Assembly (NCBI GenBank): GCA_030830285.1
Contig: JAURNF010000143.1
Location: 1-11,666, forward strand
Origin: Candidatus Kapaibacterium sp.
GTDB taxonomy: Bacteria; Bacteroidota; Ignavibacteria; Kapaibacteriales; Kapaibacteriaceae
Reading direction: 5' to 3'
DNA length: 11,666 nucleotides
The translations under genes were made by a program, and so were the position numbers. Below the pieces are notes generated by a model. That model was given only the letters and a program-made list of their open reading frames with translations. It was not told the origin of the DNA and did no database searches. How positions within the stretch are numbered: position 1 is the first letter of the stretch; the number at the start of each line of letters is the position of its first letter. Positions 1-7,396 of this stretch are shown here, in pieces.

Positions 1-1323
1 GTGCTGCTCGGCGCATTGAACTACGACATCCTCGCGGACTCGCCAATCGAGATTGGTGATCATCAAGTGCGCACGTTTACAGCGGCTGGTGCAACACACG
101 AAGTGGCAATGCCGACCAACCATACGCTCGACATTGACTGGCTTACCAAGCAGTGCGAACGTATCGTGAAGGTGGAGGCCGAGATCTTCGGTGGAGTGCC
201 GTATGACCGCTACGTCTTCATCATCCAGATCTATCCAGGTGCCGGTGGTGGCTTAGAGCACGCACGCATGAGTGTGAACGCTGTTGATCCATCGACGTTG
301 CTTGATAAGTCGAAGGTTACTGGATTGCTCTCGCTGTTGTGTCACGAGTACTTCCACCTCTGGAACGTCAAGCGCATACGTCCCGCAGAGCTTGGTCCAT
401 TTGACTACACACGTGAGACATACACGCCAATGCTCTGGCTGGCCGAAGGGCTCACGTCGTACTATGATGATCTGCTTACGTACCGGTGTGGATTTACAAC
501 GGCCAAGGACTACATCGAGGCGCTGTCGAAGGAGCACATCGCACGACTGGCTGCTGTGCCCGGCCGATTCGCAATGTCCACCCGTGATAGTTCGTACCTC
601 GCGTGGCTCAAGCTCTACATGCAGAGTCCGGATGGAAACAATCGTTTCCCATCGTACTACCTCAAGGGTGGTGTTGCGATGTTCCTTCTGGACGCCTACA
701 TCATCGACCATAGTGACGGAACGTATTCGCTCGACGATGCGCTTCGTGGAATGTGGAAGCGCTATCAAGCCGACCCATCGCGTGGGATGACGGAAGATGA
801 GTGCATTGCCATCATCGAAGAGTCAACGAAGATTCAGGTGCGCGATCGCGTCCTGAGTTGGCTTAGCGGAACCGACGAGTTGCCATACGAGGAAATCCTT
901 ACGCCACTTGGTTTGCGTGTTGATACCACGGCGAAGAAGCCGGACGCAGCAACCATTGGCGAGAAGATTCCATTTGCTGCCGTCCCTGCGGCACCATACT
1001 GCGGATGGGCACTGGCAGAGACGAACGGTAAGATCATCGTGCGATCTGTTGATGACGGTGGAGCCGCTGCTGCTGCAGGCATCGGCATTGATGATGAGAT
1101 CATCGCTATCAACGGCAAGCGCGTATCGTCGACGGCGCAGGTAGATCATTATCTTGGTGCGGCACTTGGTACCGCGGCAACTGTGGATGCCCACTGCGAT
1201 GGACGACTCTATCGTGTGACGCTCACGCCCGTGGTACCACCTGCCATCCGTCTTGTTGAAATAGAATCCCCAAGCTCGCGTCAGAAGCAAATGCGCGACC
1301 GTTGGCTGCGTCGATCATTGTGA
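1..1323 (+). CDS. M61 family glycyl-type aminopeptidase with C-terminal PDZ domain (5' end missing)
   Basis: Partial gene: the frame is open from the first base, and the GTG there reads as an internal Val codon. M61 proteins usually have about 580-620 residues, and 440 are present, so roughly 150 N-terminal residues are lost. The visible order is a GGGLEH motif (residues 82-87, the M61 counterpart of the exopeptidase GAMEN motif), the zinc site HEYFH (115-119) followed by WNVKRIRP, and the third zinc ligand Glu149 in LWLAEGLTSYY. A PDZ domain follows at about 333-410 (GIGIDDEIIAINGKRV). Known members are metallo-aminopeptidases that prefer N-terminal Gly or Ala; many are exported, but the signal region is outside the window. 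The last codons overlap the start of the TPR lipoprotein by GTGA, so the two are probably cotranslated. Family assignment is firm; the substrate is unknown. Confidence 0.93.
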   Translation: MLLGALNYDILADSPIEIGDHQVRTFTAAGATHEVAMPTNHTLDIDWLTKQCERIVKVEAEIFGGVPYDRYVFIIQIYPGAGGGLEHARMSVNAVDPSTLLDKSKVTGLLSLLCHEYFHLWNVKRIRPAELGPFDYTRETYTPMLWLAEGLTSYYDDLLTYRCGFTTAKDYIEALSKEHIARLAAVPGRFAMSTRDSSYLAWLKLYMQSPDGNNRFPSYYLKGGVAMFLLDAYIIDHSDGTYSLDDALRGMWKRYQADPSRGMTEDECIAIIEESTKIQVRDRVLSWLSGTDELPYEEILTPLGLRVDTTAKKPDAATIGEKIPFAAVPAAPYCGWALAETNGKIIVRSVDDGGAAAAAGIGIDDEIIAINGKRVSSTAQVDHYLGAALGTAATVDAHCDGRLYRVTLTPVVPPAIRLVEIESPSSRQKQMRDRWLRRSL

Positions 1324-3422
1324 CCAAACTCCGTTCCACCATCGCATCAGTTGTAGTGCTGGCCCTCGCGGTCGGACTGCAGGGGTGTGCCTGGTTTGAC
1401 AACCAAACCACGTACTTCAACACCTACTACAACATGCGTCGTGTGATGACGGAGGTCAAGGAAGACTTCGACTATCAGGACGAGAACAAGCGGACGAAGC
1501 CACGCGTGCTCGTCCCAGCGGTCGACAGCATGAAGCTCGTATCGGGTCCACCCAAGAACACCACCTACCAGTTCTTGCGTGCATTTGTGATCGATCGTGC
1601 GAAGCTTCAACCCATGGCAACCAAGGTGGACTCCATCCTGATCAAAGGATCGAAGGTCGTTGCCAACCACCCCAAGTCGCATTACGTAGAAGGTGCACTC
1701 TTCCTCATGGCCGAGGCGTACTTCTTCCGGTCGGAGTGGGTGCCATCGCAGCAGAAATGTATCGAGCTTATCGAGCGCTACGTTGATGGTGACTTCTCGC
1801 CTGATGCGCACTTGTTGCTTGCGAAGGACTATCTCATGCAGCGGAAGATGACGCAGGGCAAGCAATTGCTCTCGCGTACGATTGACGTTGCATGGTATAA
1901 GGATCGCTACGACATTCTCTCAGAGGCCTATCGCATTCAAGCAGAGATGGCCATCGAAGACGGAGACATCGACAAAGCCGTCAACCCGTATAAGCAGGCC
2001 ATCGAGCAATGCGACGACGGCGAACAGCGTGCGCGGTGGCAAGTTGATCTTGCAGCGATTTACTACCGTCTCGGCAAGTATGAACTCGCAGAGCGAGCCT
2101 TCGCCAAGGTGCATGACGAAACACCTGATGCGTTGGCGACGTTTGAGGCGGATCTGTATCGCGGTGCATCACTCGCGCACCTCGGGAAGTTCACCGAAGC
2201 ATCGGCGATCTTCGACGACCTTGCGGAAAATCGGAACTACGAGGAATGGAAGTCATACATCGAAGCAGAGCGTCTCGCCCTTGATCGACTGAAGAACCCC
2301 GATCCCAAGGATCCCGGTCAGATCGCAAAGGAGCGCATGGCCGACACATCCTTTGTTGGTCGACCAGAGATGATGGCACAGTCGTTCCAAAAAGGGATGA
2401 GTCTGTTCAAGACAGGCGACTACTTCGAGGCACTCAAGTACTTCGCAAAAGCCAAGGTCATCCGCACACCAGTGTATGATGTAGCGAACAAGTACTTCAC
2501 CTTGCTCAAGCAGTGGGATGATCAACAGCGGAAGGTTCGCAGCATTGATCAAATGTTGGCCATCGACACCACGCACAAGGACTCGCTCAACCGTCAGAAG
2601 TCGATCGAGTTGTTCGCACTCGGACGTGTGCATGAGCAAATGGAGAACACCGATTCGGCGCTGTACTATTACCGCCGTGCGTTTGATGGAACCTCCGAAG
2701 CAGATCCACAGCGCGGACGCTATTTGTTCTCGCAAGCGCGGGTGATTCAGCAAACCGATCCCGAAGCCGCCGACTCACTCTTCGAAATCATCTCCGATCG
2801 CTGGCCAAACTCCGAGTTTGCCAAGCAGGCTTCGGCGAACCTTGGATTCCTCGATCAAGGTGGCGTTGATGACGCTGTGGAGCTCTACCGTTCGGGCAAC
2901 AGCTTCCGCATGGTCAAGGACTATGTCTATGCCAAACGTCAGTACATGGCCATCGTCGAGAAGTTTCCCGAACACCCGTATGCTCCCAAGGCGCTGTACG
3001 CAATGGGGTGGATGTACGAGCGTGACCGCGGCATGAATGACTCTGCCATGGTGTACTACGCCAAGCTGCTTGAAGCATACCCTCGTTCGGAGTACGCAAA
3101 GGAGATCTACGCCAGCTACGAGTTTGCCTTGGCAAAGATCAACGGCGTCGAGGCCGACTCATCATTGCTGCGGGACTTGGATAAGGAGCTGCTTGATAAG
3201 GCCAAGGCAGGCGAGGCCGATGTATTGCAGCAGCTGATCAAGAACAATCAGAATGCCATTCAGATGAATGGACCCAACATGTCGCTGCCGAACATCCCAG
3301 GATTAACGCCACCAGGTGGGGGATCGGTAAACGACATGCTTCAGCAGCAGCTCAAGAACGCCACTGGCAAGGTTGTTGGATCCGATTCGACGCAGGTTTC
3401 TCGCCCCCTACCACCCAAGTAA
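1320..3422 (+). CDS. TPR-repeat lipoprotein, possibly SprE/PorW-like
   Basis: I take the GTG at 1320, which overlaps the upstream TGA by GTGA. It gives 700 residues and a clean lipoprotein signal: a basic start (TKLR), a hydrophobic stretch, and the lipobox LQGC with the lipidated Cys at residue 23. A TTG at 1302 would add six residues and is less likely. After the Cys comes TTYFNTYYNMRRV, an aromatic/Asn block typical of large TPR lipoproteins in Bacteroidota and relatives. Most of the rest is degenerate TPR helices, for example around YRLGKYELAERAFAKV, FKTGDYFEALKYFAKA and AKRQYMAIVEKFPEHPYAPKA. The C-terminal ~60 residues are Gln/Asn/Pro/Gly-rich and probably disordered. The architecture resembles SprE/PorW, a lipoprotein of type IX secretion and gliding, but that link is inference; a general envelope scaffold is the alternative. 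It converges on clpS with only 14 bases between the stops. Confidence 0.85.
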   Translation: MTKLRSTIASVVVLALAVGLQGCAWFDNQTTYFNTYYNMRRVMTEVKEDFDYQDENKRTKPRVLVPAVDSMKLVSGPPKNTTYQFLRAFVIDRAKLQPMATKVDSILIKGSKVVANHPKSHYVEGALFLMAEAYFFRSEWVPSQQKCIELIERYVDGDFSPDAHLLLAKDYLMQRKMTQGKQLLSRTIDVAWYKDRYDILSEAYRIQAEMAIEDGDIDKAVNPYKQAIEQCDDGEQRARWQVDLAAIYYRLGKYELAERAFAKVHDETPDALATFEADLYRGASLAHLGKFTEASAIFDDLAENRNYEEWKSYIEAERLALDRLKNPDPKDPGQIAKERMADTSFVGRPEMMAQSFQKGMSLFKTGDYFEALKYFAKAKVIRTPVYDVANKYFTLLKQWDDQQRKVRSIDQMLAIDTTHKDSLNRQKSIELFALGRVHEQMENTDSALYYYRRAFDGTSEADPQRGRYLFSQARVIQQTDPEAADSLFEIISDRWPNSEFAKQASANLGFLDQGGVDDAVELYRSGNSFRMVKDYVYAKRQYMAIVEKFPEHPYAPKALYAMGWMYERDRGMNDSAMVYYAKLLEAYPRSEYAKEIYASYEFALAKINGVEADSSLLRDLDKELLDKAKAGEADVLQQLIKNNQNAIQMNGPNMSLPNIPGLTPPGGGSVNDMLQQQLKNATGKVVGSDSTQVSRPLPPK

Positions 3423-3436
3423 CGGGATTGGGCGGA

Positions 3437-3742
3437 TTAGCACTCGACCTGTGTATGGAGCGCGATTTCCTCGAGGATACCCGACACGCGGAGGCACTGC
3501 GGGAGATCGCCCTCGAACACCATGGCCCTGCCACGGAAATGCACCTCGTGGGTGAGATCGGCCGCATGGTCGTATGAGCACCCCGTGGCGGCGATGATCT
3601 GACCGATCACCTCGTCGAACGTGTGTTCTTCGTCGTTGTAGAGGATGACACGCGCCGCAAGCCCGATCCCCGTGAGGACCTCTTGTTCTGGGTCGGCCCA
3701 CTCAAATGGGCCTGCAAATACATCCGAGGTAAATCGCTGCAT
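3437..3742 (-). CDS. clpS: ClpS, ATP-dependent Clp protease adaptor (N-end rule)
   Basis: 101 residues, the usual size. ClpS binds the N-domain of ClpA or ClpC and delivers proteins with Leu, Phe, Tyr or Trp at the N terminus to the Clp protease. The ClpS core runs from about residue 31: RVILYNDEEHTFDEVI with the Asn36-Asp37-Glu38 cluster that holds the substrate alpha-amino group, then HEVHFRGRAMVFEG with His68 matching the pocket His66 of E. coli. About 28 residues form the usual flexible N-terminal arm. The frame is open far upstream, to 4156, but there it lies antisense to the next gene. The ATG at 3742 is chosen because it gives a normal ClpS length and lies just below a TAnnTTTG box. 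No ClpA/ClpC or aat gene is in the window. The gene is the only one on the minus strand. Confidence 0.93.
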   Translation of the reverse strand: MQRFTSDVFAGPFEWADPEQEVLTGIGLAARVILYNDEEHTFDEVIGQIIAATGCSYDHAADLTHEVHFRGRAMVFEGDLPQCLRVSGILEEIALHTQVEC

Positions 3743-3753
3743 AACGTCGGTTA

Positions 3754-3761
3754 CAAAACTA
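3754..3761 (-). promoter_or_regulatory. clpS: Putative -7 box of the clpS promoter (TAGTTTTG)
   Basis: Read on the minus strand, the sequence is TAGTTTTG, a perfect match to the Bacteroidota-type -7 consensus TAnnTTTG. It ends 11 bases before the clpS ATG, so the transcript would have a leader of only a few bases. The -33 element is weak: about 19 bases upstream the minus strand reads AATG, against TTTG or TTG. The position inside the only divergent gap supports the call; it is untested. Confidence 0.5.
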
Positions 3762-3771
3762 CGAAAAGACC

Positions 3772-3779
3772 TATCTTTG
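3772..3779 (+). promoter_or_regulatory. Putative -7 box of the CADD-like operon promoter (TATCTTTG)
   Basis: TATCTTTG matches the Bacteroidota-type -7 consensus TAnnTTTG exactly. It ends 23 bases before the ATG at 3803, leaving a leader of about 17-19 bases with no Shine-Dalgarno sequence. The best upstream partner is TTAC at 3751-3754, at 17-base spacing, which is a poor -33 element. It would drive the CADD-like gene and possibly the whole plus-strand run behind it. Confidence 0.55.
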
Positions 3780-3802
3780 TCATTCACGAATAGCAATCCA
3801 CC

Positions 3803-4513
3803 ATGTCCGAGGACTCCCTCATGACCACTGCAGAATTCCTGCAAAAGCTCGACGAGATCGTTGCTGAGCGTCACATGCTGCAACACCCGTTCTATCAAAT
3901 GTGGAACGAAGGTGCACTTACAAAGGAAATGCTTCGCCAGTATGCTGGTGAGTACTACCACCAGGTGCATGCCTTCCCAACGTATGTGAGCGCAACGCAC
4001 GCAAACACGGAAGACATGGTTGTTCGCCAAATGCTCCTCGAGAACCTGATCGAAGAAGAGCACGGTCCAGACAATCACCCAGAACTCTGGCTGCGCTTTG
4101 CAGAAGAGCTCGGCATGACACGTGAAGAAGTCAAGGAGCGCCGCTTCCTTGAGCACACACGTAACTCTGTCCGCATCCTCCGCGAACTGTCGGGTCGCAG
4201 CAATCCAGCTGAAGGCCTTGCAGCACTGTACGCATACGAGTCGCAGATCCCAGAGATCTCAACAACGAAGATCGAAGGTCTGAAGAAGTTCTATAACCTC
4301 GACACGAAGAACGCGATTGAGTTCTTTGCTGTACACGAGCATGCTGACGAGATTCACCGCACAGTAACGCGCGAAGCACTCGAGCGCATGTGTATCACCG
4401 ACGATCAGAAGCAAGCCGCACTTGATGCAGCTCGCGAAGCAGCAGATGCATTCAATCTGTTGCTCGACGGTGTGTACAACACGTGGTGCACGGAGAAGGC
4501 TGCGCTCAACTGA
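3803..4513 (+). CDS. CADD-family (PqqC/TenA-like fold) diiron-type protein, probable self-sacrificing p-aminobenzoate synthase
   Basis: 236 residues, all-helical haem-oxygenase-like fold. It aligns without gaps over the core with the chlamydial protein CADD (CT610), from memory: HMLQHPFYQMW, LTKEMLRQYAGEYYHQVHAFP, ALYAYESQIP, HEHADEIH. With a constant offset of +4, all residues I recall as needed in CADD are present: sacrificed Tyr27 (here Tyr31), Tyr141 (Tyr145), amine-donor Lys152 (Lys156), and metal ligands Glu81, His88, Glu142, His174, Asp178 and His181 (Glu85, His92, Glu146, His178, Asp182, His185). In Chlamydia this family makes the p-aminobenzoate part of folate from its own tyrosine with an Fe/Mn centre and O2, bypassing PabABC. 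The same job here is inference. ATG 3803 is taken as start; ATG 3821 is possible and would drop six residues. The protein is cytosolic, with no signal peptide. Confidence 0.88.
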   Translation: MSEDSLMTTAEFLQKLDEIVAERHMLQHPFYQMWNEGALTKEMLRQYAGEYYHQVHAFPTYVSATHANTEDMVVRQMLLENLIEEEHGPDNHPELWLRFAEELGMTREEVKERRFLEHTRNSVRILRELSGRSNPAEGLAALYAYESQIPEISTTKIEGLKKFYNLDTKNAIEFFAVHEHADEIHRTVTREALERMCITDDQKQAALDAAREAADAFNLLLDGVYNTWCTEKAALN

Positions 4514-4528
4514 GCACGGTGACAGCTC

Positions 4529-5437
4529 ATGTGTCGCTTTATCGCCTATATCGGTCCATCCATCCTTGCGGATGATCTTCTGTATAAGCCCAAGTTCTCC
4601 TTGGTCACAGCACAGACGATGAATGCAGGCGAGATGTCGGTAGCGGTGAACGGCGACGGGTTTGGTATCGGATTTTACGCGCCAGAGCTCGACAACGAGC
4701 CATGTGTGTTCCGAAGCATCAAGCCAGCATGGAGCGATCAGAACCTGAAGAGTCTTGCGAGGAAGGTGAATTCCCCCTGCATGTTCGCACACGTTCGTGC
4801 GGCATCTCCGGGAATGCCGGTTGAAGAGAACAACTCGCACCCGTTCTCGTGTGGACAGTTGATGTTCATGCACAACGGTGTGGTAGGGGGCTTCAAACAC
4901 ATCCGGCGTAAGCTTCTTCGCTCGCTTAACGATGCCGCGTATGATGCCATTCAAGGGAGCACGGATTCCGAGCACTTGTTTGGCTTGTTCTTAAACAACC
5001 TAGCCGATCCGCATGGTACTGTTACCTGCGAAGAGATGGTGCATGCTGTGAAAGGCATGTTTGCCGACCTCGATGCACTCCTGATGGAGTCGTCGGTGCG
5101 TCAGCACTCCTACCTCAACTTCGCAGTCACCAACGGTACAAGTTTGATCGCGGTGCGCTACACGACGAATCCAAACGTGCAGCCTGCTTCGCTCTACTAC
5201 ATGCATGGACGTGAGTATCACTGCACTGGCGATCATTGCGTGATGGAATCATCGTATGGGAAGCCGAGCGCCATTGTTGTGGCATCGGAACCATTCACGG
5301 CACGTCGCGCTGATTGGATGAAGGTTGAACGCAATTCGATGATGGTGGTTGATGAAACGATGGGTATTCAGTTCCATCATCTGTCGATGAACGTCGAAAA
5401 CTTGGACTTTGAGACAATAGCTCCGGAAATCGGATGA
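4529..5437 (+). CDS. Class II (Ntn-type) glutamine amidotransferase domain protein, YafJ/EgtC-like
   Basis: 302 residues. Cys2 directly after the initiator Met is the expected N-terminal nucleophile and fixes the ATG at 4529. Other class II amidotransferase marks are GDGFGIGFY (43-50), HVRAAS with Arg90, NNSHPF (101-106), MHNGVV with Asn116-Gly117 (the oxyanion/substrate region), and STDSEH with Asp146. Such domains hydrolyse glutamine and pass ammonia to a synthase; the stand-alone YafJ-like group has no well-settled acceptor, and EgtC relatives act as gamma-glutamyl hydrolases in ergothioneine synthesis. No egt gene is visible, so EgtC is not claimed. The gene starts 15 bases after the CADD-like gene, and its TGA overlaps the nuoL ATG (ATGA), which suggests coupling to nuoL translation. 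No signal peptide. Family firm, substrate unknown. Confidence 0.88.
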   Translation: MCRFIAYIGPSILADDLLYKPKFSLVTAQTMNAGEMSVAVNGDGFGIGFYAPELDNEPCVFRSIKPAWSDQNLKSLARKVNSPCMFAHVRAASPGMPVEENNSHPFSCGQLMFMHNGVVGGFKHIRRKLLRSLNDAAYDAIQGSTDSEHLFGLFLNNLADPHGTVTCEEMVHAVKGMFADLDALLMESSVRQHSYLNFAVTNGTSLIAVRYTTNPNVQPASLYYMHGREYHCTGDHCVMESSYGKPSAIVVASEPFTARRADWMKVERNSMMVVDETMGIQFHHLSMNVENLDFETIAPEIG

Positions 5438-7392
5438 ACTACGCACAACTGATCCCGCTCTTCCCCCTCATCGGCTTTGTGATCGTTGCCTTCTTTGGCA
5501 AACGGTTGAACAATGAGAAGCTCGTTGGAGGTATCGCAAGCACGGCAATTCTTGCCAGCTTCATCACTGCTGTGTCGACCTTCCTTGGGTTGACAGCCCT
5601 GCCGGCAGATCAGCGCGCATTCACCGTCAAGGTGTATGAGTGGATCGCTACGGGCAACTTCAGCGTGAACATCGGATATCAGTTCGACCAGCTGTCGATT
5701 CTGTTTACGATGATCATTACGGGAATCGGGTTCCTGATTCACATCTACTCGATCGGCTACATGCATGGCGATAAGGGCTTCCCGCGCTTCTTCGCCTACT
5801 TGAACCTGTTCGTGTTCATGATGTTGAATCTTGTGTTGGCTGATAATTTCCTGCTGACCTTCCTTGGTTGGGAAGGTGTGGGCTTGGCATCCTACCTGCT
5901 CATCGGTTTCTGGTACGATCGCAAGTTCGAAGGCACACGCATCACATGGACGGGCGACGCTGCGATGAAGGCCTTTGTTGTCAACCGTATTGGTGACTTC
6001 GGCGTGCTGATCGCAATGTTCATGCTCTTCAATCAGTTCGGTACGCTGAACTACGCAGATATCAACGCACAAGCTCCAACAGTATGGGCAGTAGGCGACA
6101 CAACGGTGATGATTATCACGCTGTTGTTGTTCCTCGGTACAACTGGTAAGAGCGCGCAGATCCCACTCGGCGTGTGGCTTCCAGACGCGATGGCGGGTCC
6201 GACTCCGGTTTCTGCACTCATCCACGCTGCAACGATGGTGACGTCGGGCATCTTCTTGATCGCTCGCACCAACGTGCTCTTCACGCTCTCGCCAACAACG
6301 ATGGCGGTGATCACAGGCGTTGGTATCACAACTGCACTCGTTGCCGGTACGATTGGTATCGTACAGCGCGACATCAAGAAGATCCTCGCATACTCAACAG
6401 TGTCGCAGCTGGGCTTTATGTTTACCGCGCTCGGCGTTGGTGCATTCACAGCAGCTGTGTTCCACGTGATGACGCACGCCTTCTTCAAGGCGTTGTTGTT
6501 CCTCGGTTCAGGATCGGTGATCCACGGTATGCATGAGGAGCAAGACATCTTCAAGATGGGTGGACTCAAGAAGCACATGCCGATTACGTATCGCACGTTC
6601 TTCATTGGTACGCTTGCCATCTCTGGTATCCCATTCTTCTCGGGCTTCTTCTCGAAGGACGAGATCCTGTGGTTTGCCTTCCTCAACGGTAGTCCAGTAC
6701 TCTGGGCAGTTGGTGCTCTGGCAGCATTCACAACAGCATTCTACATGTGGCGTTGTACAACGCTCACGTTTGATGGTGAAGAGCGATTTGATCATCACCA
6801 CGTGCATCCACACGAGTCGCCAGCAACGATGACCATTCCGTTGATCGTGTTGGCTATCCTGTCGGTGTTTGGTGGACTTCTCGGTGTGCCGCATGTGCTT
6901 GGTCACTACCTGCACATTCCGAACCTTCTTGAGCACTGGCTCGAGCCAATCTTCGCAGCAGGTACAGCAATGCTGCCGGTTCATGGTGGCGATCACACTG
7001 CGCAGGAATTCATGCTGATGGGAGCATCGACAGTGCTCGCAATCCTCGGCATCTTGTTCGCACGTAATGTGTACAAGAACGGACTCGACAAGGCCAACGG
7101 TATGGCTGCAAAGATGTCGGGTCTGCACAAGCTTCTCTGGAACAAGTACTACGTTGACGAAGTATACCACGGATTGATCGCACAGCCGATCCTCGCGCTT
7201 TCGCGTGATGCTCTGTGGAAGATCGTGGATGTAGTTGTGATTGACGGTGTTGTGAATGGTTCGGCACGCCTCGTAGGTGCAACAGGATCGGTGATCCGCA
7301 AGGCACAAAGTGGTGTGGCGCAGAACTACGCACTCGTGATGCTGGTCGGCATTGTTGTGCTGATCGGTATCGTGCTGCTCCCGCTGCTGTAA
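5434..7392 (+). CDS. nuoL: NADH-quinone oxidoreductase subunit L (complex I, proton-pumping subunit)
   Basis: 652 residues, full length for NuoL, with many hydrophobic segments. It is the distal antiporter-like subunit of complex I in the inner membrane and moves protons with the help of a long lateral helix near its C terminus. Key residues are present: Glu147 in LGWEGVGLASYLLIGFW, Lys179 in AMKAFVVNRIGDFG, Lys239 and His264 in GKSAQIPLGVWLPDAMAGPTP and SALIHAATMV, His348/Lys352 in FHVMTHAFFKALLFL, and Lys408 in FFSKDE. A His-rich loop (about 453-460) precedes ESPATMT, common in NuoL. The C-terminal LLWNKYYVDEVYH and VIDGVVNG blocks are typical of genuine NuoL rather than of shorter Mrp- or DabB-type relatives. 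Oddly, neither nuoK nor nuoM flanks it. It starts inside the stop codon of the amidotransferase gene. Confidence 0.95.
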   Translation: MNYAQLIPLFPLIGFVIVAFFGKRLNNEKLVGGIASTAILASFITAVSTFLGLTALPADQRAFTVKVYEWIATGNFSVNIGYQFDQLSILFTMIITGIGFLIHIYSIGYMHGDKGFPRFFAYLNLFVFMMLNLVLADNFLLTFLGWEGVGLASYLLIGFWYDRKFEGTRITWTGDAAMKAFVVNRIGDFGVLIAMFMLFNQFGTLNYADINAQAPTVWAVGDTTVMIITLLLFLGTTGKSAQIPLGVWLPDAMAGPTPVSALIHAATMVTSGIFLIARTNVLFTLSPTTMAVITGVGITTALVAGTIGIVQRDIKKILAYSTVSQLGFMFTALGVGAFTAAVFHVMTHAFFKALLFLGSGSVIHGMHEEQDIFKMGGLKKHMPITYRTFFIGTLAISGIPFFSGFFSKDEILWFAFLNGSPVLWAVGALAAFTTAFYMWRCTTLTFDGEERFDHHHVHPHESPATMTIPLIVLAILSVFGGLLGVPHVLGHYLHIPNLLEHWLEPIFAAGTAMLPVHGGDHTAQEFMLMGASTVLAILGILFARNVYKNGLDKANGMAAKMSGLHKLLWNKYYVDEVYHGLIAQPILALSRDALWKIVDVVVIDGVVNGSARLVGATGSVIRKAQSGVAQNYALVMLVGIVVLIGIVLLPLL

Positions 7393-7396
7393 TTCC

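Noticed and set aside
3423..3436. Convergent gap between the TPR lipoprotein and clpS as a possible bidirectional terminator.
   Set aside because: Only 14 bases, with no inverted repeat or T tract in it.
3743..4156. In-frame upstream extension of clpS on the minus strand, giving 239 residues.
   Set aside because: It would be antisense to the CADD-like gene, shows no ClpS-like sequence, and would skip the divergent promoter. The 101-residue form is the normal ClpS size.
4529..5437. Possible EgtC (ergothioneine pathway).
   Set aside because: Class II amidotransferase marks are shared by many families, and no egtB, egtD or other ergothioneine gene is nearby.
5434..7392. Possible DabB-type or Mrp-type antiporter subunit instead of NuoL.
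   Set aside because: Length (652 residues), the NKYYVDE and VIDGVVNG C-terminal blocks and the full ion-path residue set fit NuoL. No DabA or Mrp partner flanks it.
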